NCBI RefSeq assembly: GCF_008801925.2
Contig: NZ_CP062807.1
Span: 61,310-125,309 of the forward strand
Length of the DNA stretch: 64,000 bases
Direction of reading: 5' to 3'
From: Cupriavidus basilensis
GTDB lineage: Bacteria; Pseudomonadota; Gammaproteobacteria; Burkholderiales; Burkholderiaceae
Positions 43,100 to 51,061 of this stretch are shown here, in pieces; position 1 is the stretch's first letter; every line of letters starts with the position of its first letter. The notes beneath the pieces are model-generated. The model did not search any database. It was not told the origin of the DNA and was given only the letters and a program-made list of their open reading frames with translations. A program made the position numbers and the translations under genes.

Positions 43100-43788
43100 T
43101 GGATAAAGTTGTGTGGCTGGTAGCCGGCAATAAAGGAGGAGTGGGCAAGTCCGTCGTGGGAAAAGCACTCGCCGGCTGGCTTCGTAGCCAGCCCGTTCCA
43201 GTCATCGTTGTGGATGGGGACGAGCGAACGCCGGACGTGGCGCGCGCTTTCGAAGACTCGCTTCCTGTCACTGAACTTCGCTTGGACGACGAAAGCGGTT
43301 GGCGCGAGTACGCCGACTTCATTGGGTCAAATCGGCTCATTGGGCACATCGTTACCAATCTCCCCGACGGCGTGACAGACAAGGCCATGGGCTTCTTGGA
43401 ACGCTTCCGAATCGTGGCTGAAGCCCACGGCTTCACCGTCAAGGTGCTGTTCGTCATGAACAACCTTCCCGACGGCCTGCATTTGCTGCCCGAGCTCCGG
43501 CTTGTCCTCCCCCGCCTCTTCCCCGTCAAGAACCTACATTTCGGGCCGCCCGAAAGCTTCGTTCATTTTGACCAAGCCTACGGCCTCGGATCTGCAGCAG
43601 ACACCGTGCTTTTCCCTGGGCTGCACCCACGAATTATGAGCGTTGCCCGTGAATCAGGTCTCGCGTTCAGTGCGTTTGCGAATCAGCGAGGCAATACCCC
43701 TACCAACTTCACTTGGGCCAAGATCGCCGTCGCGAATTGGTATGCCGAGGCTTGTGAAGCGTTAGACGAAACCCTTTACGGAGAATGA
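43096..43788 (+). CDS. TraL-like ParA-family ATPase, copy 2 (230 aa)
   Basis: WLVAGNKGGVGKSVVGKAL carries the deviant Walker A motif, followed by VVDGDERTPDVARAF and VKNLHFGPPESF. It shares the DGD-x-R-x-PDVAR, INRLPD/MNNLPD and VKNL-x-FGP blocks with the gene at 41732, showing a duplication. The gene after it, 1 bp away, is a TraM-like membrane protein, so this copy sits in the traL-traM order of IncP plasmids. Confidence 0.75.
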   Translation: MMDKVVWLVAGNKGGVGKSVVGKALAGWLRSQPVPVIVVDGDERTPDVARAFEDSLPVTELRLDDESGWREYADFIGSNRLIGHIVTNLPDGVTDKAMGFLERFRIVAEAHGFTVKVLFVMNNLPDGLHLLPELRLVLPRLFPVKNLHFGPPESFVHFDQAYGLGSAADTVLFPGLHPRIMSVARESGLAFSAFANQRGNTPTNFTWAKIAVANWYAEACEALDETLYGE

Positions 43789-43789
43789 C

Positions 43790-44428
43790 ATGAGCCAGTT
43801 GGACAAGGCGCTTACTGCCTTGATCGGACGCGATCCGACCACGGAGGAGATCGCCAAGTTCTACCAGATCAAGGAAGCTTGCGGCTTCTCGGAACATGAC
43901 TCGGTGTGGTCGCTCATCCTCGCCTTTGGCCACTACGAAATCTTGTACAAGGACATCGCTGACAAGATCGGCGAACAGTCAATCAAGACTCTCGCGGACC
44001 ACAAGCTAGCTCTCGATTCGACAGCGGCCGCCGCAGAACGTGCAATCAAAAGCAACCTGGTGGACTCCGTTCGGGAGACCACAAGCAAGCTCCTGGCCGA
44101 GGCGCAGAAGACTGGCACCGCTCTTGCCGCGATTCAAGCTAAGAAGGGGCTGCTCATTGGCGCTGTTACCAGCCTGGGTGTTGCGACGGTGCTTCTGTTG
44201 TGCGCCGGCTTTCTAGGCTACTCGATTGGCTCCAAATCAGCCGGGCCAGCCGCTGCCTGGCTGCAAACGGCGGACGGCGCGGCTGCTCAACGTTTCGCGC
44301 AGATGAACGCAGTGAGAACAATGCTCGATTGCCCCGCCCCTTATCAAACGCACAGAGAAGGCTCGGCCACCTATTGCGTGCCTTTTGACCCCCAAGCCAA
44401 GAAGACTTGGGGCTGGCGTATCAACTAA
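43790..44428 (+). CDS. TraM-like membrane protein (212 aa)
   Basis: A helical soluble N-terminal part (about 1-115, EACGFSEHDSVWSLILAFGH) followed by one membrane helix (about 122-146, LIGAVTSLGVATVLLLCAGF) and a small Cys-containing C-terminal tail. The order ATPase then single-pass membrane protein fits traL-traM. The name is by position. Confidence 0.6.
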   Translation: MSQLDKALTALIGRDPTTEEIAKFYQIKEACGFSEHDSVWSLILAFGHYEILYKDIADKIGEQSIKTLADHKLALDSTAAAAERAIKSNLVDSVRETTSKLLAEAQKTGTALAAIQAKKGLLIGAVTSLGVATVLLLCAGFLGYSIGSKSAGPAAAWLQTADGAAAQRFAQMNAVRTMLDCPAPYQTHREGSATYCVPFDPQAKKTWGWRIN

Positions 44429-44447
44429 CCTTTAGAAAGGGAAAATA

Positions 44448-45326
44448 ATGAATCTCATCCCCGAGGGAGCAATCGCAACACTCGTTGCGGTTGACCGCAC
44501 CCAATCCGATCATCAGATTCCGAGCACGATGGGGGTCTACTCGTATGAGGCGTCCGACCATGACGCCGAACTCTGGACCTTGGAGGATCTTGAGCGCGAC
44601 GGCGACGGCTCGCTACGGCTCGACGCAGAAGGCAGCAAGATCTCCATCTATGGCCCGTCCGTCGACAACATGCACAACGCCAACAACATCGCCTCGATGC
44701 TCGGCTGGAAAACGTGCCAGCTATTCGGCAAGGATGCAGCCTCGGAACAGGCGGTCCTCCGCCAGCTCGTGAACGTCGATGTCCTGAATGCACCTCCGAC
44801 GTCCGCCGCTGAGATCCCTCCGCCAGCCGCTCCGGTCCAGAGCCATCCCCCAAGCGTTCCGCCCGCGAGACGCACCTCGGCTAGTCGAGAGGATGCGTTT
44901 ATCGATCTGCCGCCGGGGCTCGATTCGCCCGTGCCGCATGACGGTAACGCAGGAATTCCCCCAGCCATCGGCGGTCATGATGCCGGGCAACTGGCGGACA
45001 TCACCCAGGTGGTCGAAGACTTGGCGGCAGCGGAGGCCGAGCGCGATCGGCTGGCCGATGAACTTCGCTCAGCCTCTAGCGAAAAAACTAGGTTGCAAGT
45101 CCTGGTGGAGAACCTGCAGAGAGAGAATCGAACGCTCAAAACCTCCGGCGCTCAGGTAGAGCCGGGCGCGACGAGCTCCGCACTGCTCAACGCCTTGATC
45201 CAGTGCGCAGAAGCGCAGTTGGCCGAGCGTTTAACGGCTGGCGCCCCTGGTGAAGAGCCGCTACTCGGCATCCTTCGTGCCCATGGCTTCGGTATCCGGC
45301 TCAACATCGTCCCAATGACGGCTTAG
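44448..45326 (+). CDS. uncharacterised coiled-coil protein (292 aa)
   Basis: N-terminal ~110 residues of mixed alpha-beta, a Pro-rich linker (about 115-165), a coiled coil (about 193-240, AAAEAERDRLADELRSASSE) and a short C-terminal domain. Soluble, probably a structural or scaffold protein. It is cotranscribed with the TraM-like gene (GGGAAAATA before the ATG). Confidence 0.55.
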   Translation: MNLIPEGAIATLVAVDRTQSDHQIPSTMGVYSYEASDHDAELWTLEDLERDGDGSLRLDAEGSKISIYGPSVDNMHNANNIASMLGWKTCQLFGKDAASEQAVLRQLVNVDVLNAPPTSAAEIPPPAAPVQSHPPSVPPARRTSASREDAFIDLPPGLDSPVPHDGNAGIPPAIGGHDAGQLADITQVVEDLAAAEAERDRLADELRSASSEKTRLQVLVENLQRENRTLKTSGAQVEPGATSSALLNALIQCAEAQLAERLTAGAPGEEPLLGILRAHGFGIRLNIVPMTA

Positions 45327-45332
45327 TAGAAA

Positions 45333-45351
45333 GGGGGCCGGCCCGGCCCCC
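45333..45351 (+). other. GC-rich palindrome after the coiled-coil gene
   Basis: 9-bp arms GGGGGCCGG/CCGGCCCCC around one base, 7 bp after the stop. No T-run follows, so a terminator is possible but unproven. Confidence 0.4.
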
Positions 45352-45369
45352 TACTCCTCCGGGCTGCGA

Positions 45370-45385
45370 TTTCCAACGTCAGAAA
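45370..45385. repeat. backbone palindrome copy 8 (TTTCCAACGTCAGAAA)
   Basis: Ends 3 bp before the ATG of the 99-aa gene. Confidence 0.85.
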
Positions 45386-45388
45386 TCC

Positions 45389-45688
45389 ATGATGGGCGAT
45401 CAGGAAGAGCCGGCGGCGAAATGCGCAATTCTCTACCGCCGATTGGCGCATGGGATTGCTGATGTATCCAACGCCGCCGGCGCGACGAGTGAGGCTGTAA
45501 GTCGCCTGAACGCTGTCGCCGCGCGGATGCGCGAACTTTGCCAGGAAGTTGAAAGGTTGCTAGAAACATGCGCGGAAGAAACGATCTCCGAGTCATCTCC
45601 CTTCTGGGGCAAGCTGAACGCGGTTCAGCGGGAATGCTCGCGCCTCGAGGGTATTCTGCGGGGTTGCGACGTTGCTCTCATGCGATAG
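45389..45688 (+). CDS. small helical protein (99 aa)
   Basis: An all-helical soluble protein (GIADVSNAAGATSEAVSRLN, MRELCQEVERLLETCAEE) ending in a likely coiled coil. It precedes and overlaps the frame of the TraB-like gene. It has no recognised family. Its start sits right behind palindrome copy 8, so translation may depend on that site being free. Confidence 0.55.
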   Translation: MMGDQEEPAAKCAILYRRLAHGIADVSNAAGATSEAVSRLNAVAARMRELCQEVERLLETCAEETISESSPFWGKLNAVQRECSRLEGILRGCDVALMR

Positions 45689-45717
45689 CGTCCCTGCCCT
45701 CCTTTGTCCGGACTTGC

Positions 45718-46872
45718 ATGCTGGCGCTGGGGGCTGCCGGCGTCGGCCTAGCCGCCTGGCACGGTTCCGTATTCCTACTTGCCCTTCTGCCGGCATTCGT
45801 CTTCTGCTGGGCAAATGCGCGCAGCAAACTCCAAGCATTTGTCATCGCCCTCGCCTACTACTTGGCAGCTGCACGTGGCCTGGTCGTGGGAGCCACAGAG
45901 TTTTTTTCGACAGCCGGCGGCGAGAAGGACTGGCGGATCGGGCTAGCAATATGGATCGTGCCGTCTCTTTTGATGGCCGCTGTCTGGTGCATTTGCTGGG
46001 GGCGGCATCAGCGCCCTCTTCGCGTGGCTATCGCGATCGCGTTGCTCGCCCTTCCCCCTGTTGGCCTTGTCGGATGGGCGAACCCTCTAACAGCAGCCGG
46101 CGCGCTCTACCCCGGCCTTGGATGGGCCGGGCTCGTATGCACACTTGGGGTCCTATGTTGCGTTGCGGTTGAACTCCGAACGAAGCGCACCGTCTTCTTG
46201 TTTGCGGCGCTTTGCGCACTCTCGGCTTTCCTCAATGCTACATATCGTGCGCCGCCCCCCTCCCCAGCTTACGTAGCTGTGAATACAGATTTCGGGCGTG
46301 GTGTTGCTGACGGAGACGATTACGGGCAAATGCGTTCTCTTCAATCCGCGGTGGCCAAGGTCTCCGCTAGCGCGGCACCTGATTCGATCCTGGTTCTGCC
46401 AGAATTGGTGGGAGGGGAGTGGGGAATGAACGAGCTCTGGTGGGCAGACATAGCCGCCGCTCTCAATAGGAGGAAGCAGACGGCTCTAGTAGGGGGCCGA
46501 AAAACAGTCGCGCCAGGTCGATATGAGAGTGGCATGTATGCCATCGGTGCGCATGACAATGCAAAGTATGTGGCACGAGTTCCGGTGCCAATCGGCATGT
46601 GGCGTCCTTGGGCCTCATCGTCGGCGCTCGGACAACCGTTTGGGAAAGGATCTGTCCGAATTGGGAGTCAGGTCGTCGGAGCCGCCATTTGTTACGAGCA
46701 GTTGCTTGTGCTTCCTCTGCTAGTAACGATGGCCGAAGATCCGACCGTGCTGGTCGGCACCTCTAATATATGGTGGGCTCGTCGGACGAGTATTCCCGAC
46801 ATACAAATGGAAGTTATGTCTGCATGGGCTCGCCTGCTCGGATTGCCCTTGATCTATGCCGCCAACAAATAG
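45718..46872 (+). CDS. traB: TraB-like conjugal transfer protein, CN-hydrolase/Lnt-like (384 aa)
   Basis: An N-terminal membrane region of five to six helices (residues ~1-165) followed by a nitrilase-fold domain. The Glu-Lys-Cys triad is visible as E229 (LVLPELVGGEW), K262 (VGGRKTVAP) and C325 (GAAICYEQLL). Proteins with this layout (apolipoprotein N-acyltransferase type) are encoded as traB in IncP and Ti conjugation regions. The ATG at 45718 was chosen; a TTG at 45664 would extend it by 18 residues. Confidence 0.8.
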   Translation: MLALGAAGVGLAAWHGSVFLLALLPAFVFCWANARSKLQAFVIALAYYLAAARGLVVGATEFFSTAGGEKDWRIGLAIWIVPSLLMAAVWCICWGRHQRPLRVAIAIALLALPPVGLVGWANPLTAAGALYPGLGWAGLVCTLGVLCCVAVELRTKRTVFLFAALCALSAFLNATYRAPPPSPAYVAVNTDFGRGVADGDDYGQMRSLQSAVAKVSASAAPDSILVLPELVGGEWGMNELWWADIAAALNRRKQTALVGGRKTVAPGRYESGMYAIGAHDNAKYVARVPVPIGMWRPWASSSALGQPFGKGSVRIGSQVVGAAICYEQLLVLPLLVTMAEDPTVLVGTSNIWWARRTSIPDIQMEVMSAWARLLGLPLIYAANK

Positions 46873-46958
46873 CAAAAGAACCCGGATTTTGATTTTTCCG
46901 GGCAGTCTCACTAATTTCGGTTCAAATTCGGGTAAACCAGTAGCAAATGGCGGGGACC

Positions 46959-46988
46959 TTGACACAGAGTGATGGCGGAAGCTATTCT
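46959..46988 (+). promoter_or_regulatory. candidate promoter of the XRE regulator gene
   Basis: TTGACA (46959-46964), an 18-bp spacer and TATTCT (46983-46988), 50 bp before the 47038 start. Confidence 0.55.
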
Positions 46989-47037
46989 TACCGTCACTAT
47001 GTGAGGGTTGTTTACCCCAAGATACAAGGAAAGCCAC

Positions 47038-47394
47038 ATGCAAGCCCAGACTTATATTGCTGCTGCTTTCGCTCCCGCCCAACTTTCGCTTCTGAACGAA
47101 GCAGAATCTTTGATCGGAGCGGACGGCAAGCCAAGCCTGAAAGCAATCCGAACTCAGGTTTTCAAGAAGACCCAGGAACAACTGGCGGAGCTTCTTGGAG
47201 TAAGCGTGAGCACCTACGTCTCTTGGGAAAAGAAACGGCGGGAGCCCTCAGGCGCGGCAAAGACGCTGATTCAGATGGCTTTTGCCAAGCCCAAGATGGT
47301 GGAACTGATTCTGAACGAAATGCGCGACGCAGAGCAAGGGGCCCGTGTGGGCAATGCCAGCTCTGCCGCGGAGATGACGAGTATGGCGATGTAG
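47038..47394 (+). CDS. XRE-family helix-turn-helix regulator (118 aa)
   Basis: The HTH is at about residues 44-78: KTQEQLAELLGVSVSTYVSW, followed by EKKRREPSGAAKTLI, typical of XRE/Cro-type regulators that pair an HTH with a short extension. The N-terminal ~40 residues are another helical part. AAGGAAA precedes the ATG. Being a lone repressor at the start of the transfer operon region, it is a candidate for control of the pil-trb promoter or of the palindromes. Confidence 0.75.
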   Translation: MQAQTYIAAAFAPAQLSLLNEAESLIGADGKPSLKAIRTQVFKKTQEQLAELLGVSVSTYVSWEKKRREPSGAAKTLIQMAFAKPKMVELILNEMRDAEQGARVGNASSAAEMTSMAM

Positions 47395-47653
47395 GCCAAA
47401 AAGACAAAAGCCCAAGGCGGCAACCTCGGGCTCTTGAAAGAAGCGACTTAGTAATCGGGCGATCCACTAGGTCAGGTGTGACGGGCTAGGGTCACAAGGC
47501 ACAACTCGCGCCTTTGATTCGATTCTACTCCCTTCACCCTGGCGTTTGCAAGCGCAACCTCTACGGTGATGAGATGCATCCATATAGCAGTATTTCCAAG
47601 CCCTTTTCCATGGGCTTCGCAGGGCACTTCTCCTTCAACGAAGCGTTGATGGC
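47395..47653. other. intergenic stretch, weak hairpin only
   Basis: A CCCAAGG/CCTCGGG hairpin at about 47410-47434 after the XRE gene may be a weak terminator. A CACTAGGTCAGGTGTGACGGGC region shows no clear dyad. No gene seen. Confidence 0.3.
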
Positions 47654-48838
47654 ATGAGAAATCGCCTCCTGCAAATTACCCGCAGCGTCATCGCATACCT
47701 GCCTGAGCTCAAGCCCTACACCGGTTCTGTCGTGGGGTGCCTGCTCATGCAGCAAATGGACTTCTGGTTCAATCAGAAGCCAGACGGCTTCTATAAGTTC
47801 CTCAGCCCTGCTAGCGAGCATCCGGACTACCGCGATGGTGATAGCTGGACCGAAGAGCTTGCGATCAGTGAAGCAGAGTTCCGTACCGCTGCCGACAAGA
47901 TCTGCCACCGCTGGCCCTCCAAGTCCGCATTCGACGCGGCGGACGACAAGTTCCAGGGCAAGTTCTATTGCTCCGTCTACGACCGCCGGCGGCAATTGAC
48001 AACCTACTTTCGCAACCATCCTCTGGTGGATGCGTGCCTGGACGAACTCGCAGAACGCAATGTCACGCGCGTGAGCTCGAATGAATCGCTGACCAGGCGT
48101 TACGAAATCAGCCGGGAACGCGGCTCAGACCGTCAATTCACCCGGCAAAATGGCCCTCAGGCCCCCGTTTTCCCTGTAAATCAAGAACCCTCAGCCACAG
48201 GAAGTGAAGAGATCCAACTTCCTGTAAATCAAGATTCTTCATTTACAGGAAACGCACATGATCTGGTTACAGCAGACTCGCCTCCTGAAGCTACTGGAAC
48301 CGAGCCTGAACCGGTTCCAGTAGGCGAAGAATCCCCATCTGAGGAGATGTCAAAGCCCGAGTTCCAGCAAGCGCAGAAAACGTCGCTGCCGAATGAAACA
48401 AAGAAAACGGGTTCAAAGACTTCCAAACAACTACAACCCGAAAACCGTGGTTGTAGTTCTTCTGACGGACTTGTTTTTCCCGAAAGCCTGACGCAAACGG
48501 AGCGCATTGCTGTCGAAAGCATGCTTAGCGGATGCCCGCTGGCTTATCGCCAGGACGTGCTGGACGAAATTGCTGGCTACAAGCGCGCTGGAACGATCCG
48601 CTCGTCTGTTATCGCGTTGACCAGGCAGTTGATCGAAGCCGTGAAAGCGGGCTCGTTCAGTCTGAACGTGGGGGCAGCCGTCAAGGACGCCCGAGAGTCG
48701 GCTGCTGGAATGGCGCGGCGTTTCGCTGCTGCGACATCCATGCAGATAGACCCATCCACGCTCAGCATGGACACCATCAATAAGCTGCCTCCGGCCCTGC
48801 GCGCTAAAACGCTTGCATCGATCGGGAGGGCAGAGTGA
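47654..48838 (+). CDS. uncharacterised protein, winged-helix-like start, possible replication-type protein (394 aa)
   Basis: Residues 1-140 have a winged-helix-like pattern (QITRSVIAYLPELKPYTGSV, FWFNQKPDGFYKFLSP, SEAEFRTAADKI). A long low-complexity linker (about 165-265) contains two FPVNQ/LPVNQ repeats. The C-terminal part is helical (LDEIAGYKRAGTIRSSVIAL). This layout is found in plasmid and phage replisome-organiser-type proteins, but no catalytic motif is seen, so it is only a possibility. CCTGTAAATC repeats lie in the linker DNA. Confidence 0.4.
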   Translation: MRNRLLQITRSVIAYLPELKPYTGSVVGCLLMQQMDFWFNQKPDGFYKFLSPASEHPDYRDGDSWTEELAISEAEFRTAADKICHRWPSKSAFDAADDKFQGKFYCSVYDRRRQLTTYFRNHPLVDACLDELAERNVTRVSSNESLTRRYEISRERGSDRQFTRQNGPQAPVFPVNQEPSATGSEEIQLPVNQDSSFTGNAHDLVTADSPPEATGTEPEPVPVGEESPSEEMSKPEFQQAQKTSLPNETKKTGSKTSKQLQPENRGCSSSDGLVFPESLTQTERIAVESMLSGCPLAYRQDVLDEIAGYKRAGTIRSSVIALTRQLIEAVKAGSFSLNVGAAVKDARESAAGMARRFAAATSMQIDPSTLSMDTINKLPPALRAKTLASIGRAE

Positions 48839-48851
48839 ATTCGGTCCGGCT

Positions 48852-48867
48852 TTTCCAACGTTGGAAA
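48852..48867. repeat. backbone palindrome copy 9 (TTTCCAACGTTGGAAA), nested in a GC stem
   Basis: A perfect dyad, flanked by CGGTCCGGC (48842-48850) and GCCGGACCG (48872-48880), so the transcript could form a long stem-loop of 39 bases. It lies between the 394-aa gene and the promoter of the pil-trb operon. Confidence 0.85.
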
Positions 48868-48908
48868 AAATGCCGGACCGCTAACGGCGCGTAAGCCTGC
48901 GAACATCG

Positions 48909-48937
48909 TTGCGTTGATGATATTTTAATATCATAAT
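48909..48937 (+). promoter_or_regulatory. pil-trb promoter with TGATATTTTAATATCA operator
   Basis: TTGCGT (48909-48914), a 17-bp spacer and CATAAT (48932-48937). A perfect 16-bp dyad TGATATTTTAATATCA (48918-48933) covers the spacer and part of the -10. The same dyad recurs at 56194 and, imperfectly, at 63972. Confidence 0.65.
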
Positions 48938-48980
48938 TGAACGGTGGGCGCGAAGCGCCTTGAACATGAGAGGGCACCTG

Positions 48981-49376
48981 ATGAGGCATCTAATCTTAGG
49001 GCTGGCGCTTCTTCCTTTGACCGCGACCGCTGGCCTGGTTGTGGAAGACGAAGGAGAAAAGCCAGCCGTCGTTGTGGCAGCACCTGCGCCGGCGCAAGTG
49101 ATAATCCCGGTCGAAATCTGGAAGGGTGAGCAGGGGAGTACCCTGAGCGACTCCCTTCAGCAATGGGCCAACCGGGCGAAGTGGGTCGTCATCTGGGATG
49201 CCTTCAAAGGCGCCGAGAAAGTCGACTACGGCCTGCCGGCGCCTGTAACGTTCCAGGGCACCTTCGATAGCGCGGTCGCGCAGTGGATTCGTAGGTATGA
49301 ACGAGCGGACATCCCGCTTGTTGTAGACATTCAGCCGGATCAACGAGTGGTGTATATCACTGTCAGGAAGAAATAG
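48981..49376 (+). CDS. PilL/TcpQ-like pilus-biogenesis protein (131 aa)
   Basis: A signal peptide (residues 1-19) followed by a short linker and a domain with the TcpQ/PilL-C layout: IWKGEQGSTLSDSLQQWANR, KWVVIWDAF, VTFQGTFDSAVAQWIR, VVDIQPDQRVVYI. These proteins help the secretin of type IVb pili. GAGAGGG lies 7 nt before the ATG at 48981; an upstream TTG at 48960 is possible. First gene of the pil-trb operon, 2 bp before pilN. Confidence 0.7.
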   Translation: MRHLILGLALLPLTATAGLVVEDEGEKPAVVVAAPAPAQVIIPVEIWKGEQGSTLSDSLQQWANRAKWVVIWDAFKGAEKVDYGLPAPVTFQGTFDSAVAQWIRRYERADIPLVVDIQPDQRVVYITVRKK

Positions 49377-49378
49377 TC

Positions 49379-51061
49379 ATGCGCAAAATCCTTATCATCG
49401 CGCTGAGTGCAATATATATGTCTGGTTGCACATCAGTAGACAACTTCCGCACGATCAATCGCGATCTTCTTCAGCGCCAGGTTGACGCGCAAGCGCAAAT
49501 GGCCGCCATGAAAAATGCTGGGACTGAGCGGCCCCGTGAGACCGTGCGTTACTTGAGCGACCAGTTCGTCAGCCTCACGCCGATCCTGCAGAAGGTGAAC
49601 AACGCGGCCCCTTCGTCGCCACTACTGCGTTGCCGCATTTCGATAGAGACGGTTGCGCCGATCAGCATGCTCGAGTTCGCGCAAACGATCACGCGCAAGT
49701 GCAAGGTAAACGTTCGAGTCACGCCCGACGCGCTAGCGGCGGTCCAGAACCCCTTGGCCAACGAGGGGACCGCTGCGGCTACAAACACGCCTATGGCTCC
49801 GCCAATGCAGCCGCAGCCCATGGGCGCGCAGACCGGTTTGGGGAATGCAGGGCAGATCGGCCTGCTTGATCTCAACTACCACGGTGAGTTGTCCGGCCTC
49901 ATGGATACAGTTACGTCGCGCTGGGGTGTGTCCTGGAAGGTCGAGGACGGCAAGATCAAGATCTACAACGTAGATACGCGCGTGTTCCTGCTTTCTGCGT
50001 TCAACTCTGACACCACACTGAAATCGGACGTGCAAAGCGGAACTACGATGGTAAACGGCACGTCTGCCGCCGGTGCTGGTGCATCGGGATCGGGCGGTGC
50101 GGGCACAAGCACCGCCGGTGGCATTGGGGGCTCCACCGGCTCCCAACAAAGCACGACCGTGACTCTGAAAATGGAGTTGTGGAAGGACATCATGGAGACC
50201 GTCAAGGGCATGAAGTCACCGAAGGGAACTGTCGTGGGCGCGCCATCCACCGGCACCATCACAGTCACCGACAACGAGGATGTTCTGAGCAGGATGGAGC
50301 GCTATGTAACACCGCTCAACGCTCGCCTTGAGAAGCAGGTGGTGTTCGATGTGGATCTTGTCTCGGTGGAAACCAACGACACCGATGCGCTCGGCCTTAG
50401 CTTCAATGCGCTCTTCCAAACTCTGAATCAGAAGTATGGCTTCTCGCTGGCGAGCTCGTTCTCGGCACCGACTGCGGCAGCCAGTGGAACATTCTCTATT
50501 CTCAAGAATTCAGGAAGCCGCTGGTCGGGCACCGACGCAATCGTGAGCGCCTTGTCGGAGCAGGGCAACGTTGGGTTGCGCAGGGCGCCGTCGGCGACGA
50601 CCCTCAACCTACAGACCGTCTCAGTGCAGGTTGCGCGTCAGAAGGGCTTCGTGGCGGGCTCTACGACGACGAACACGGCTCAGGTGGGCTCCACGACCAC
50701 CCTGCAGACTGGCATGGTCACTACTGGCCTCAACATGTCGCTGACGCCATATGTGTTCGAGGACAATCGAATGCTGGTGGCATTCAGCATCAACCTGTCT
50801 TCCCTCCTGAACATCCGGGCAGTTAGCCGCGGCGACACGTATGCTGAACTGCCCGAGTTGAACCTGCCGATCAACATGTCGCAGAAGGTAAGGCTTGCTT
50901 CCGGCGATACCATGATGTTGTCCGGCTTTGACGACGAAGACACCAATGCGACGCAGACGGGGACGTTCACTCCCTCGAACTGGTTGCTGGGGGGCGGCAT
51001 AAACGGTACGAAGCGCAAGACCAAGCTCCTGGTTCTCATCACACCCAGGGTGATGCAATGA
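49379..51061 (+). CDS. pilN: PilN-type secretin lipoprotein of type IVb pili (560 aa)
   Basis: An outer-membrane secretin. It has a lipoprotein signal (lipobox MSGC, Cys17), a family N-domain (residues ~60-180) and the C-terminal secretin core with QKVRLASGDTMMLSGF and LLVLITPRVMQ. The Gly/Ser-rich segment near residues 220-260 is typical of PilN/BfpB. Starts 2 bp after the PilL-like stop. In R64-type plasmids PilN is used by the thin pilus for mating in liquid; here it is in one operon with a Trb system. Confidence 0.88.
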   Translation: MRKILIIALSAIYMSGCTSVDNFRTINRDLLQRQVDAQAQMAAMKNAGTERPRETVRYLSDQFVSLTPILQKVNNAAPSSPLLRCRISIETVAPISMLEFAQTITRKCKVNVRVTPDALAAVQNPLANEGTAAATNTPMAPPMQPQPMGAQTGLGNAGQIGLLDLNYHGELSGLMDTVTSRWGVSWKVEDGKIKIYNVDTRVFLLSAFNSDTTLKSDVQSGTTMVNGTSAAGAGASGSGGAGTSTAGGIGGSTGSQQSTTVTLKMELWKDIMETVKGMKSPKGTVVGAPSTGTITVTDNEDVLSRMERYVTPLNARLEKQVVFDVDLVSVETNDTDALGLSFNALFQTLNQKYGFSLASSFSAPTAAASGTFSILKNSGSRWSGTDAIVSALSEQGNVGLRRAPSATTLNLQTVSVQVARQKGFVAGSTTTNTAQVGSTTTLQTGMVTTGLNMSLTPYVFEDNRMLVAFSINLSSLLNIRAVSRGDTYAELPELNLPINMSQKVRLASGDTMMLSGFDDEDTNATQTGTFTPSNWLLGGGINGTKRKTKLLVLITPRVMQ

